64,000 nt of DNA, from contig OZ254088.1 in NCBI GenBank assembly GCA_965267605.1, positions 2,170,001-2,234,000 on the forward strand. Direction: 5' to 3'. The notes beneath the pieces were generated by a model. That model was not told where the DNA came from, did not search any database, and saw only the letters and a program-made list of their open reading frames with translations. The first letter of the stretch is position 1, and each line of letters starts with the position of its first letter. Source of the DNA: G965267605 sp965267605 (GTDB taxonomy: Bacteria; Bacteroidota; Bacteroidia; Flavobacteriales_E; Vicingaceae). Made by a program: the position numbers and the translations under genes. This document shows, one piece after another, positions 42,810-49,825 of the stretch.

Positions 42810-43268
42810 ATGAAAAGAGTTCTACTATCCCTCGTTTGTCTTATAAGCTTTGCTTTGTTAGGTCATACACAAACCAGTTCTATTGTTAATCCCAATGCTC
42901 CACAGATCAAGTTTGAAAAAGAGGTTATCGACTACGGTGAAATCGAACAGGGAAGCGACCCCTTCCGTATTTTCAAGTTCACGAATACAGGCAAGTCACC
43001 TTTGATCATTCATACAGCTATAGGGTCATGCGGCTGCACTGTGCCAACCTGGCCTAAAGAACCAATCAAGCCAGGTGGATTTGGTGAGATCAAAGTAAAA
43101 TATGATACCAAACGTTTGGGAATCATAAGCCGGACCGTAACTGTTACAACCAATGCCAGTGTTCCTTCTACTACACTGAGGATCAAGGGCAAAGTACTTA
43201 TTGCTAAGGCAGGAAATAGCGATGCGGCAAAAGGAGAGCATAATAACGGTCAGTCTGTTGTACACTAA
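42810..43268 (+). CDS. DUF1573 protein (copy 1 of 3)
   Basis: A 152-residue exported protein with a signal peptide (KRVLLSLVCLISFALLGHTQ) and a single DUF1573 domain, an ASPM/SPD-2/Hydin-like beta sandwich: PQIKFEKEVIDYGEIEQGSDPFRIFKFTNTGKSPLIIHTAIGSCGCTVPTWPKEPIKPGG. The GSCGCTVP motif places two cysteines one residue apart. The C-terminal 15 residues are low-complexity. It is followed by a strong terminator-like hairpin, so copy 1 is probably a separate transcript. No molecular function is established for this common Bacteroidota family. Confidence 0.88.
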   Translation: MKRVLLSLVCLISFALLGHTQTSSIVNPNAPQIKFEKEVIDYGEIEQGSDPFRIFKFTNTGKSPLIIHTAIGSCGCTVPTWPKEPIKPGGFGEIKVKYDTKRLGIISRTVTVTTNASVPSTTLRIKGKVLIAKAGNSDAAKGEHNNGQSVVH

Positions 43269-43296
43269 AAAGGAGCCTTGAGGCAACCCCTTTTTT
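43266..43296 (+). terminator. Rho-independent terminator-like hairpin
   Basis: Begins at the stop codon of the first DUF1573 gene. The outer arms AAAAGG and CCTTTT surround an inner GCC/GGC stem, and a run of six T follows at 43291-43296. It should separate the first DUF1573 transcript from the second. Confidence 0.55.
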
Positions 43297-43337
43297 CACT
43301 GTTCGTCTATCCTACAGTACAGTTTGGCACAACACTT

Positions 43338-43355
43338 GTTAAAATAGTGTTAAAG
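43338..43355 (+). promoter_or_regulatory. Direct repeat upstream of second DUF1573 gene
   Basis: GTTAAAAT, two bases, TGTTAAAG, the same as at 42724-42741 except for the two middle bases, and 87 rather than 86 bases from the start codon. It sits just upstream of a putative -33 element, where an activator would bind. Confidence 0.45.
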
Positions 43356-43359
43356 AAAA

Positions 43360-43388
43360 TTTGAGAAAAAGGTGTTTGTTTACTTTTA
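43360..43388 (+). promoter_or_regulatory. Possible Bacteroidota-type promoter of second DUF1573 gene
   Basis: TTTG at 43360-43363 and TACTTTTA at 43381-43388 resemble the Bacteroidota -33 (TTTG) and -7 (TAnnTTTG) elements, 17 bases apart. The start codon is at 43425. The spacing is a little short and the -7 match is seven of eight, so this is tentative. Confidence 0.3.
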
Positions 43389-43424
43389 CTCATGAAATTG
43401 AAATTCAACTAAAACGGAATAGCG

Positions 43425-43871
43425 ATGAAAAAAGCAGCATTAATCCTTTCTTTCCTGGCGTTCGGTGCACTTGCAGTAAATGCACAAGAGGCCAAGGTTG
43501 AGAATCCGAATGCTCCGGAAATGAAGTTCGAGACTGAGGTAATTGACTATGGTGAGATCGAGCAGGGAAGCGACCCAATCAGACTCTTCAAATTCAAGAA
43601 CACTGGAAAAGAGCCATTGATCATTTCTAATGCAAGAGGTTCTTGTGGTTGTACCGTACCGACTTGGCCTAAGGAGCCAATCAAGCCAGGTGCAAGCAGT
43701 GAAATTAAAGTTAGATATGACACTAAGAGACTAGGTCCTATCAACAAAACGATTACTATCACGTCTAATGCCAAGTCACCTTCGAAGGTTCTTCGAATCA
43801 AGGGTAAGGTAATGGCACCTAAGACTACACCAACGAAAGAAGCTAGCGAAGGTGCCCCAACTGCGAAATAG
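43425..43871 (+). CDS. DUF1573 protein (copy 2 of 3)
   Basis: A 148-residue exported paralogue of copy 1. The signal peptide is KKAALILSFLAFGALAVNAQ. The core is nearly the same as copy 1 (PEMKFETEVIDYGEIEQGSDPIRLFKFKNTGKEPLIISNARGSCGCTVPTWPKEPIKPGA), so the two arose by recent duplication. The C-terminal tail differs (APKTTPTKEASEGAPTAK). The third copy follows with a 20-base overlap of frames or a short gap, depending on which start is used. Confidence 0.9.
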   Translation: MKKAALILSFLAFGALAVNAQEAKVENPNAPEMKFETEVIDYGEIEQGSDPIRLFKFKNTGKEPLIISNARGSCGCTVPTWPKEPIKPGASSEIKVRYDTKRLGPINKTITITSNAKSPSKVLRIKGKVMAPKTTPTKEASEGAPTAK

Positions 43872-44307
43872 TTCGGGGGTACAATTGAATTATATTAAGG
43901 TGATACTTTTGGGCTTGTTGCTGTCGGCAACAAGCCTTTCTTTTTCTCAGGACTATACCCTCACCAAGATAGACCCACACGTTTATAAATTCAAAAAGGT
44001 AAACGAAGGCGAACCGGTTGTGATGGAGTTTACCATTAGAAATCTGAGTCCGAAGGAAACCTTGAATATCCTGCAAATTGAGTCTTCGTGTACCTGTACG
44101 AATGCGGAATTCTCTGACGAACCTATTGCACCAGGTCAGGAACGCAAATTCAAAGTGCATTTCAACACAGAGAACAAATTCGGGTTCCAGCAAAGACCCG
44201 TGAAGATCACATTCACCAATGGTGTACAGATTGATGCCCGATTTCAGGGTGTGGTTAAGGGCACCAAAGAGACCATTCAAAAGTACAAGGAGAGCCAAAA
44301 GAAGTAA
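43852..44307 (+). CDS. DUF1573-like protein (copy 3 of 3, divergent)
   Basis: A 151-residue exported protein, more distant: DYTLTKIDPHVYKFKKVNEGEPVVMEFTIRNLSPKETLNILQIESSCTCTNAEF keeps the fold and the Cys-x-Cys pair (SSCTCTN) but little else. The ATG at 43852 lies inside copy 2 and gives a long n-region. A TTG at 43885, five bases after GGGGGT, would give the cleaner MNYIKVILLGLLLSATSLSFSQ and no overlap; I think that start is at least as likely. Probably co-transcribed with copy 2. Confidence 0.8.
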   Translation: MPQLRNSSGVQLNYIKVILLGLLLSATSLSFSQDYTLTKIDPHVYKFKKVNEGEPVVMEFTIRNLSPKETLNILQIESSCTCTNAEFSDEPIAPGQERKFKVHFNTENKFGFQQRPVKITFTNGVQIDARFQGVVKGTKETIQKYKESQKK

Positions 44308-44355
44308 CACTTCTAGCCTCTATTTTCCTACATTTGCTGCCACAATTTTACTGTC

Positions 44356-45585
44356 ATGCCAAATCTTTCAAATAGAGGGAATGCAATGCCTGAGTCACCC
44401 ATCAGGAAGCTTGTTCCCTATGCCGAAGCTGCCAAAAAGCAAGGACGTACTGTTTATCATTTGAACATTGGACAACCGGATATTCATACGCCAGAGGTAG
44501 CACTTAACGCTGTTGCCAATCATGGATTAGATGTTATTGAATACAGCCACTCGGCTGGGTTTGAATCGTACAGAAATGGTATCGCGAACTACTATCAGAA
44601 GCATGACCTTCCGGTTGAACCACAGGATGTGATGGTAACCACAGGCGGTTCCGAGGCCTTGCTATTTGCGTTCATGACATGTTTCAACGCAGGAGACGAG
44701 GTGATCATCCCTGAGCCGTTCTATGCCAATTACAATGGTTTCGCGGTTACCGCAGGTGTTACTGTAAAACCTGTAACCGCCAACATTGAGAATGGATTTG
44801 CGCTTCCTTCAATTGAATCTTTCGAAGCGCTGATCACAGAGAAAACCAAAGGAATTCTGATCTGCAACCCGGGTAACCCAACGGGTTATCTCTACTCCAG
44901 ACAAGAACTTGAAGTACTTAAGGAAATTGTACTCAAACACGATCTATTCCTCTTTGCAGACGAGGTATACCGGGAATTCTGCTATGATGGGGCTAAGCAT
45001 GAATCCGTGCTTACCATGCCCGAAATTGCTCAAAATGTCGTGGTTGTGGATTCTGTTTCCAAGCGTTACAGTATGTGTGGAGCGCGCATCGGAACCATTA
45101 TTTCGAAGAACGCAGACATTATGGCCACAGCCTTGAAATATGGACAAGCCAGATTGAGTCCGCCAACACTTGGACAGATTGCGGGAGAAGCGGCTCTTCA
45201 AACCCCGGATTCTTACTTCGAGGAAGTGGTTGCTGAATATGTAAACAGAAGGGATACACTCATTGCAGGATTGAACGAGATCGAAGGTGTAGTCTGCCCA
45301 AAACCAGGAGGCGCATTCTACGCGGTTGCTGAACTTCCGGTGGACAACGCTGATGCCTTTTGTCAGTGGTTGTTAGAATCATTCGAACACGAGAACCAAA
45401 CCGTAATGCTGGCTCCGGCATCGGGTTTTTACGCAACCAAGGGCCTTGGTGAGAAACAGGTAAGGATTGCCTACGTGCTCAACATTGATGCCTTGAAGAA
45501 GGCTGTTGAGTGTCTCAAAGTAGCGCTGGAACAGTATCCTGGCAGCGTATCTACTTCCCAGGAAGTGGCTACCAGTGCTCACTAG
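44356..45585 (+). CDS. Pyridoxal-phosphate aminotransferase, class I
   Basis: A 409-residue fold-type I aminotransferase of the aspartate-aminotransferase group. It has SPIRKLVPYAEAAKKQG and LNIGQPDIHTPE at the N-terminus, the glycine loop TTGGSEALLFAF, the Asn in CNPGNPTGYLY, the Asp/Tyr in FADEVYREF, the Schiff-base Lys236 in DSVSKRYSMCGARIG, and the substrate-carboxylate Arg in QVRIAYVLN. Substrate (Asp, aromatic or branched) cannot be fixed. The second Met, at residue 11, is a possible alternative start. The 3' end overlaps the convergent esterase by four bases. Confidence 0.92.
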   Translation: MPNLSNRGNAMPESPIRKLVPYAEAAKKQGRTVYHLNIGQPDIHTPEVALNAVANHGLDVIEYSHSAGFESYRNGIANYYQKHDLPVEPQDVMVTTGGSEALLFAFMTCFNAGDEVIIPEPFYANYNGFAVTAGVTVKPVTANIENGFALPSIESFEALITEKTKGILICNPGNPTGYLYSRQELEVLKEIVLKHDLFLFADEVYREFCYDGAKHESVLTMPEIAQNVVVVDSVSKRYSMCGARIGTIISKNADIMATALKYGQARLSPPTLGQIAGEAALQTPDSYFEEVVAEYVNRRDTLIAGLNEIEGVVCPKPGGAFYAVAELPVDNADAFCQWLLESFEHENQTVMLAPASGFYATKGLGEKQVRIAYVLNIDALKKAVECLKVALEQYPGSVSTSQEVATSAH

Positions 45586-46328
45586 AATTTCGAAAGAAAA
45601 GACTTGTAGTAAGGGCCCATATCAAATGATGGACTCACTATGTGCCCCTGATCCGGCAGCAACTGGTAATCGACTCGCTCTGGTTGTGATTTGAATACTT
45701 CCTTCTTAAGTATTTCAACAGACGTCTTGCAACCCTGCACCCAGGAATCTGCATCCTTTTCTCCCACACAGATCATCATCTGGTACTTGGCCCACTCTTT
45801 TGGAAAGCCAGCATTCTTGGATATGGCCAGAATGCCCGGAGCGACAAAAAGCCCTTTGAATCGCTTCGCTTGCTTGTGCGCAAAATTAAACGCCCCTACC
45901 CCTCCGTTTGATGTGCCTGCAACGATCCAGCCATCTTCCGTTGCCAATTCGTATTTCGGCAGCGCATCAAGCAAGGTATTGATGTAACGCGCATCTACCT
46001 TGGTGAAATTCTTGCCTTTTGGCGCCACTGGAAACACTTTGACATAGCCATCCAGTAAGCTGGATCTGAACAACGTGTGGTAACAATAATCTACCACCTG
46101 ACTGGTACCTGTACCCCCAGCCAATCCCAGAAATACGGGATACTTCTTGTTAGGGTCAAAATTCTTCGGTAGCGCTACTTTATAAGTTATCTGGTAAGCC
46201 GAATCGGGTTGGATGGTTTTCACCTGAAGTTCTTTGAGCACTTCCGGGGGCACTGTTAAATCCAATGTCTGACCGAGGCCCAACAAAGACAAGAAGGATG
46301 CTATGGTAAGCAATGCATTTCGCATCAT
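45582..46328 (-). CDS. Exported alpha/beta-hydrolase (esterase-like)
   Basis: A 248-residue exported hydrolase with a signal peptide (RNALLTIASFLSLLGLGQ). Landmarks are KYPVFLGLAGGTGTS (oxyanion region), the nucleophile GTSNGG near residue 140 and a His near the C-terminus (LLPDQGHIVSP). It resembles the LpqC/dienelactone-hydrolase-like esterases. The start overlaps the stop of the NamZ-like gene as ATGA, implying joint translation. A role in wall-derived ester or sugar processing is only a guess. Confidence 0.8.
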   Translation of the reverse strand: MMRNALLTIASFLSLLGLGQTLDLTVPPEVLKELQVKTIQPDSAYQITYKVALPKNFDPNKKYPVFLGLAGGTGTSQVVDYCYHTLFRSSLLDGYVKVFPVAPKGKNFTKVDARYINTLLDALPKYELATEDGWIVAGTSNGGVGAFNFAHKQAKRFKGLFVAPGILAISKNAGFPKEWAKYQMMICVGEKDADSWVQGCKTSVEILKKEVFKSQPERVDYQLLPDQGHIVSPSFDMGPYYKSFLSKF

Positions 46329-47488
46329 TCAAAATCCTTGTACAACAAGTACTTTTTGCGAATCTGCTTGAACTTCTTCAAATCTTCCTGCCAGCTCAAA
46401 CGAATGTCCACTTCCGGTGTTCCTTTCTGTATCTGCTCACGCAACTTTTTGGTTCCAGCCAGCTTATCGAAAAACGGCTTGAAGAACTTGTCCTTTTCCG
46501 GAAACTCCTTATAGATGTTGATCATCCAGAACAGGTAGATCTTACCATAGTCGGGCATGAAACGCGTTCCGAAAGTAGAAAGGTCGTAACCGTGGCATTC
46601 CTGCCCTTTCCATTTCGGATTCTTACTAGCACCTTCTATAGATCGTGGTGTGAAAGCATACCTGCCCTTCATCTTAGGATGCCCTATCAATTGAAAGGGT
46701 TTATCCGTTCCTCTTCCCACACTTAGGTAAGTTGATTCGAATAAACACAAGGTTGGATATAGGTAAACCGAAGACATGTTAGGCAAATTCGGTGATGGTT
46801 TAACAGGCAACGTGTAATACTTCTTGTGATCGTATCCTGTACACTTTACTACCGATAACTCACATTTCACTCCGTTGGCCAACCACCCTTCGCCCAGTAC
46901 CATTTTTGCGTATTCACCCACAGTCATACCGTGAACAATGGGCACCTGATGCATTCCTACAAAAGACTCCATGCCTTTTTCCAATACAGGGCCATCAACG
47001 TAATGTCCATTGGGGTTAGGTCTGTCAAGAATGATGACCGGTATCTTCCGCTCACCACAGGCCTCCATTACATAACTCATAGTAGAGATGTAGGTGTAAA
47101 ACCTGGCGCCCACATCCTGGATATCAAAGAGCACCACATCCACACCTTTCAACATCTCAGCCGTTGGTTTCTTGTTACTCCCATACAGAGATGTAATCGG
47201 TAATCCGGTCTTCTTGTCGATATTGCTTTTCACCTTTTCACCAGCATCCGCAGAACCCCTGAATCCGTGTTCAGGACTGAAGATCTTAACGAGTTTCACT
47301 TTTTTGGAAAGCAAGGTGTCCACCAGGTGTGTACCACCAACCATGGTAGAATGATTACCTACCAGCGCCACGTTCTTTCCTTGAATTTCTGGCATATACT
47401 GATCAAAGCGAGCGGCACCCACAGTGACCTGCCCGTCCACACTGCATAGGCTGAGAATCAATGATATCGTTATCGCGAAGCGGAGCAT
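46325..47488 (-). CDS. NamZ-like exo-beta-N-acetylmuramidase (DUF1343)
   Basis: A 387-residue exported protein of the DUF1343/YbbC family. Its characterised member NamZ removes terminal N-acetylmuramic acid from peptidoglycan fragments. The family signatures are VALVGNHSTMVGGTHLVDTLL, KIFSPEHGFRGSADAGE, SLYGSNKKPTAEMLKGVDVVLFDIQDVGARFYTYISTM, VIILDRPNPNGHYVDGPVL and PNMSSVYLYPTLCLFESTYLSVGRGTDKPFQ. The signal peptide is RFAITISLILSLCSVDGQ. Coupled to a downstream esterase-like gene and divergent from a LolE-type permease, 43 bases away. Confidence 0.9.
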   Translation of the reverse strand: MLRFAITISLILSLCSVDGQVTVGAARFDQYMPEIQGKNVALVGNHSTMVGGTHLVDTLLSKKVKLVKIFSPEHGFRGSADAGEKVKSNIDKKTGLPITSLYGSNKKPTAEMLKGVDVVLFDIQDVGARFYTYISTMSYVMEACGERKIPVIILDRPNPNGHYVDGPVLEKGMESFVGMHQVPIVHGMTVGEYAKMVLGEGWLANGVKCELSVVKCTGYDHKKYYTLPVKPSPNLPNMSSVYLYPTLCLFESTYLSVGRGTDKPFQLIGHPKMKGRYAFTPRSIEGASKNPKWKGQECHGYDLSTFGTRFMPDYGKIYLFWMINIYKEFPEKDKFFKPFFDKLAGTKKLREQIQKGTPEVDIRLSWQEDLKKFKQIRKKYLLYKDFE

Positions 47489-47531
47489 TCCTATCTTTAT
47501 ACTTCAGGAAGCTACAAACTTAAGACCAAAA

Positions 47532-48767
47532 TTGAATTTCGAGTTCTTCATAGCAAGACGTCTGATCGGGCACGGTAGTGTTCAACGCAAGACCAGACCT
47601 ATCATCTCGATATCTATCATGGCCATTGCTCTGGGGTTGATTGTCATGATTGCCTCCTTGTCTGTAGTATCTGGCTTCCAGACCGAAATTCGCGATAAGG
47701 TAATTGGCTTTGGCTCACATATTCAGATCACTTCAATGGAATCACAAAGTGAGCTGGAACCTGCCCCTATTAGCAAATCACAACCTTTCTATAATACTAT
47801 AACTGAGCAGCCTGGAATCAGACATATACAAGTGTTTGCCACTAAACCAGGCATCCTGGCTGCCAACGATGAAATTCACGGAGTTGTGCTCAAGGGTGTT
47901 GGAACCGACTTCGACTGGAACTTCTTTGAAGACAAAATGGAACAGGGTGAACATTTCGTGGTTAATCCCAGTGAGAAGTCTAATGCTACAGTCCTAAGCC
48001 GAAGAATTGCGGATAAGCTTTCACTGAACCTTGGCGATCCGGTCATTGCCATCTTCATGACGGAGAATGGTGAAGAGTTGAAACGTAAATTCAATGTAAC
48101 CGGGATCTACAATTCAGGGCTCGGTGGACAGGAATTTGATGACAGGGTTATACTCGTTGATCTGGCGCATGTTCAAAAGCTGAACGGTTGGTCGCAGGAA
48201 CAGGTTTCAGGTTTCGAGGTGCTGATCGATAGCTACAATGACCTGGAGCATATAGACGAATTGGTGGATGGCTCACAAATTGGGGTATTTCTTAAGACTA
48301 CTACCATTCTGGATATGCATCCAGACATTTTCAATTGGCTCAACCTTCAAGACTATAATGTGCAGTTCATCATCATTATTATGCTGATTGTTGCAACGAT
48401 CAATGTTATTTCTGCATTGCTCATACTTATTCTGGAACGCACAACAATGATTGGTGTAATGAAGGCTCTTGGCGCCAATGATTGGTCGCTACAAAAGATT
48501 TTTATCCAAAATGCTACTTACCTTCTCCTGAAGGGCTTGTTTTGGGGAAATGTTGTGGGCATTGGCCTCTGTCTGATCCAGGAACATTTTGAACTGCTAA
48601 CATTGAATCCGGAGAGCTACTACATCTCCGTGGTGCCTATAAAAATGGTGCCCTCAGAGATTGTCCTTCTGAATGTGGGCACCATCTTCATCTGCTTACT
48701 TGCTATGGTTCTTCCTTCGCTATTGATCTCGAGGATCTCCCCGGTCAAAGCGATCAAATTCGATTAG
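47532..48767 (+). CDS. LolE/LolC-type lipoprotein-releasing permease
   Basis: A 411-residue inner-membrane protein of the FtsX/MacB-type permease family. The first helix (IISISIMAIALGLIVMIASLSVVSGF) follows an amphipathic N-terminus reading NFEFFIARRLIGHGS, and three more helices occur near residues 285, 330 and 380. The periplasmic MacB-like domain lies between. This layout fits LolC/LolE, which release lipoproteins to the LolA chaperone. The homologous N-terminus (MNFEFFIA-type) begins at a TTG codon at 47532; the longer frame from ATG 47424 runs back through the divergent gene. No ATPase gene is adjacent. Confidence 0.85.
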   Translation: MNFEFFIARRLIGHGSVQRKTRPIISISIMAIALGLIVMIASLSVVSGFQTEIRDKVIGFGSHIQITSMESQSELEPAPISKSQPFYNTITEQPGIRHIQVFATKPGILAANDEIHGVVLKGVGTDFDWNFFEDKMEQGEHFVVNPSEKSNATVLSRRIADKLSLNLGDPVIAIFMTENGEELKRKFNVTGIYNSGLGGQEFDDRVILVDLAHVQKLNGWSQEQVSGFEVLIDSYNDLEHIDELVDGSQIGVFLKTTTILDMHPDIFNWLNLQDYNVQFIIIIMLIVATINVISALLILILERTTMIGVMKALGANDWSLQKIFIQNATYLLLKGLFWGNVVGIGLCLIQEHFELLTLNPESYYISVVPIKMVPSEIVLLNVGTIFICLLAMVLPSLLISRISPVKAIKFD

Positions 48768-49807
48768 CGTCCAAACTTGTACTGTGTTCCGCCACCGTAT
48801 TTAAATGGATTTGGGTTGATAAATCTGAAGCTGATCTCTACCCCGCCATTGTACGCTGAAGCGGTTGACAATTGTGAGATGTTCACATCATAACTTAATC
48901 CAAACCCGAAGCTCTTGAACTCAACATTCATGGCAGGAATCACGGCATCGCCAACCCTCATATGTGCCCCAAACGAGACGGCACTTTCCTTAAAGAAACC
49001 CGTGTACTTGCTTTCTTCTTTAATGGTGTACCTCATCAAACCACCCAACACCAATTCTTGATTCGGCCCCTGACGTTGATATAAGATATGCGGTTGAAAC
49101 GCCATTGCGGAGTTCTTAATCCCAAAATGTCCCTGGAAGTACAGATTGTATTTGTGATGCAACCGATCTCTTCCAAGTTGGTACCCCGCCTGGGGCTTGC
49201 TCACATGATGCATTGCTGCACTTATTACAAAATAAGTCTGATCGTTACTGGTAATTGTACGGTTCTTGGTATAGAAGGCATAAGCCACTCCTGTTGAGAA
49301 ATCTGTGATGCCATATGGTTGGCCAGAAATGTTCTCATTGGATTCGATGGCACCGTTGTAGCCCTGTCCATCGAACTGGTTGCCCCATTTCAAACCATTG
49401 GTATTGATGCTGTTTTGTTGAAGGCCACTTCTGATACCAGCGCTCAGTCTACTATTATCGCTCACCTTTACTACTCCGGACAGGGAGAAATTGGCTTGTG
49501 TTTTTGTCATCCTTACATCTCCTGCTACATCTTTCAGCAAAGACATCCCCATTCCCAGATGGGTGTTTCTACTTCGTTTATCAAATACCTTCATGTCTCC
49601 CATCACTCCAAATGATGTGTAAGGTGAAGTAATGGTTCTCCATTGTTCCTTGTAGAATGTAGATACCCTTATATCGCCCCTAAACAATCCGGTGTGGGCT
49701 GGATTTACCAGGAGAGGTGAATTATAGAATTGACTAAAGTGAAAGTCTTGTGCGTATACCGCTGCTCCCAATAGGAAAGCGATAAGTGTTGTTGTTAATG
49801 ACTTCAT
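48764..49807 (-). CDS. PorP/SprF family outer-membrane protein
   Basis: A 347-residue PorP/SprF homologue (QDFHFSQFYNSPLLVNPAHTGLFRGDIRVSTFYKEQWRTITSPYTSFGVMGDM). It has the usual barrel motifs (LSAGIRSGLQQNSINTNGLKWGNQFDG, PQPQILYQRQGPNQELVLGG-like) and a C-terminus GGVEISFRFINPNPFKYGGG. It lies 18 bases downstream of a very large SprB-like adhesin gene, the same arrangement as sprB-sprF in gliding Flavobacteria, where SprF is needed to export its partner. It overlaps the convergent permease gene by four bases. Confidence 0.92.
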   Translation of the reverse strand: MKSLTTTLIAFLLGAAVYAQDFHFSQFYNSPLLVNPAHTGLFRGDIRVSTFYKEQWRTITSPYTSFGVMGDMKVFDKRSRNTHLGMGMSLLKDVAGDVRMTKTQANFSLSGVVKVSDNSRLSAGIRSGLQQNSINTNGLKWGNQFDGQGYNGAIESNENISGQPYGITDFSTGVAYAFYTKNRTITSNDQTYFVISAAMHHVSKPQAGYQLGRDRLHHKYNLYFQGHFGIKNSAMAFQPHILYQRQGPNQELVLGGLMRYTIKEESKYTGFFKESAVSFGAHMRVGDAVIPAMNVEFKSFGFGLSYDVNISQLSTASAYNGGVEISFRFINPNPFKYGGGTQYKFGR

Positions 49808-49825
49808 AATTGGTGGTGTTTAATG

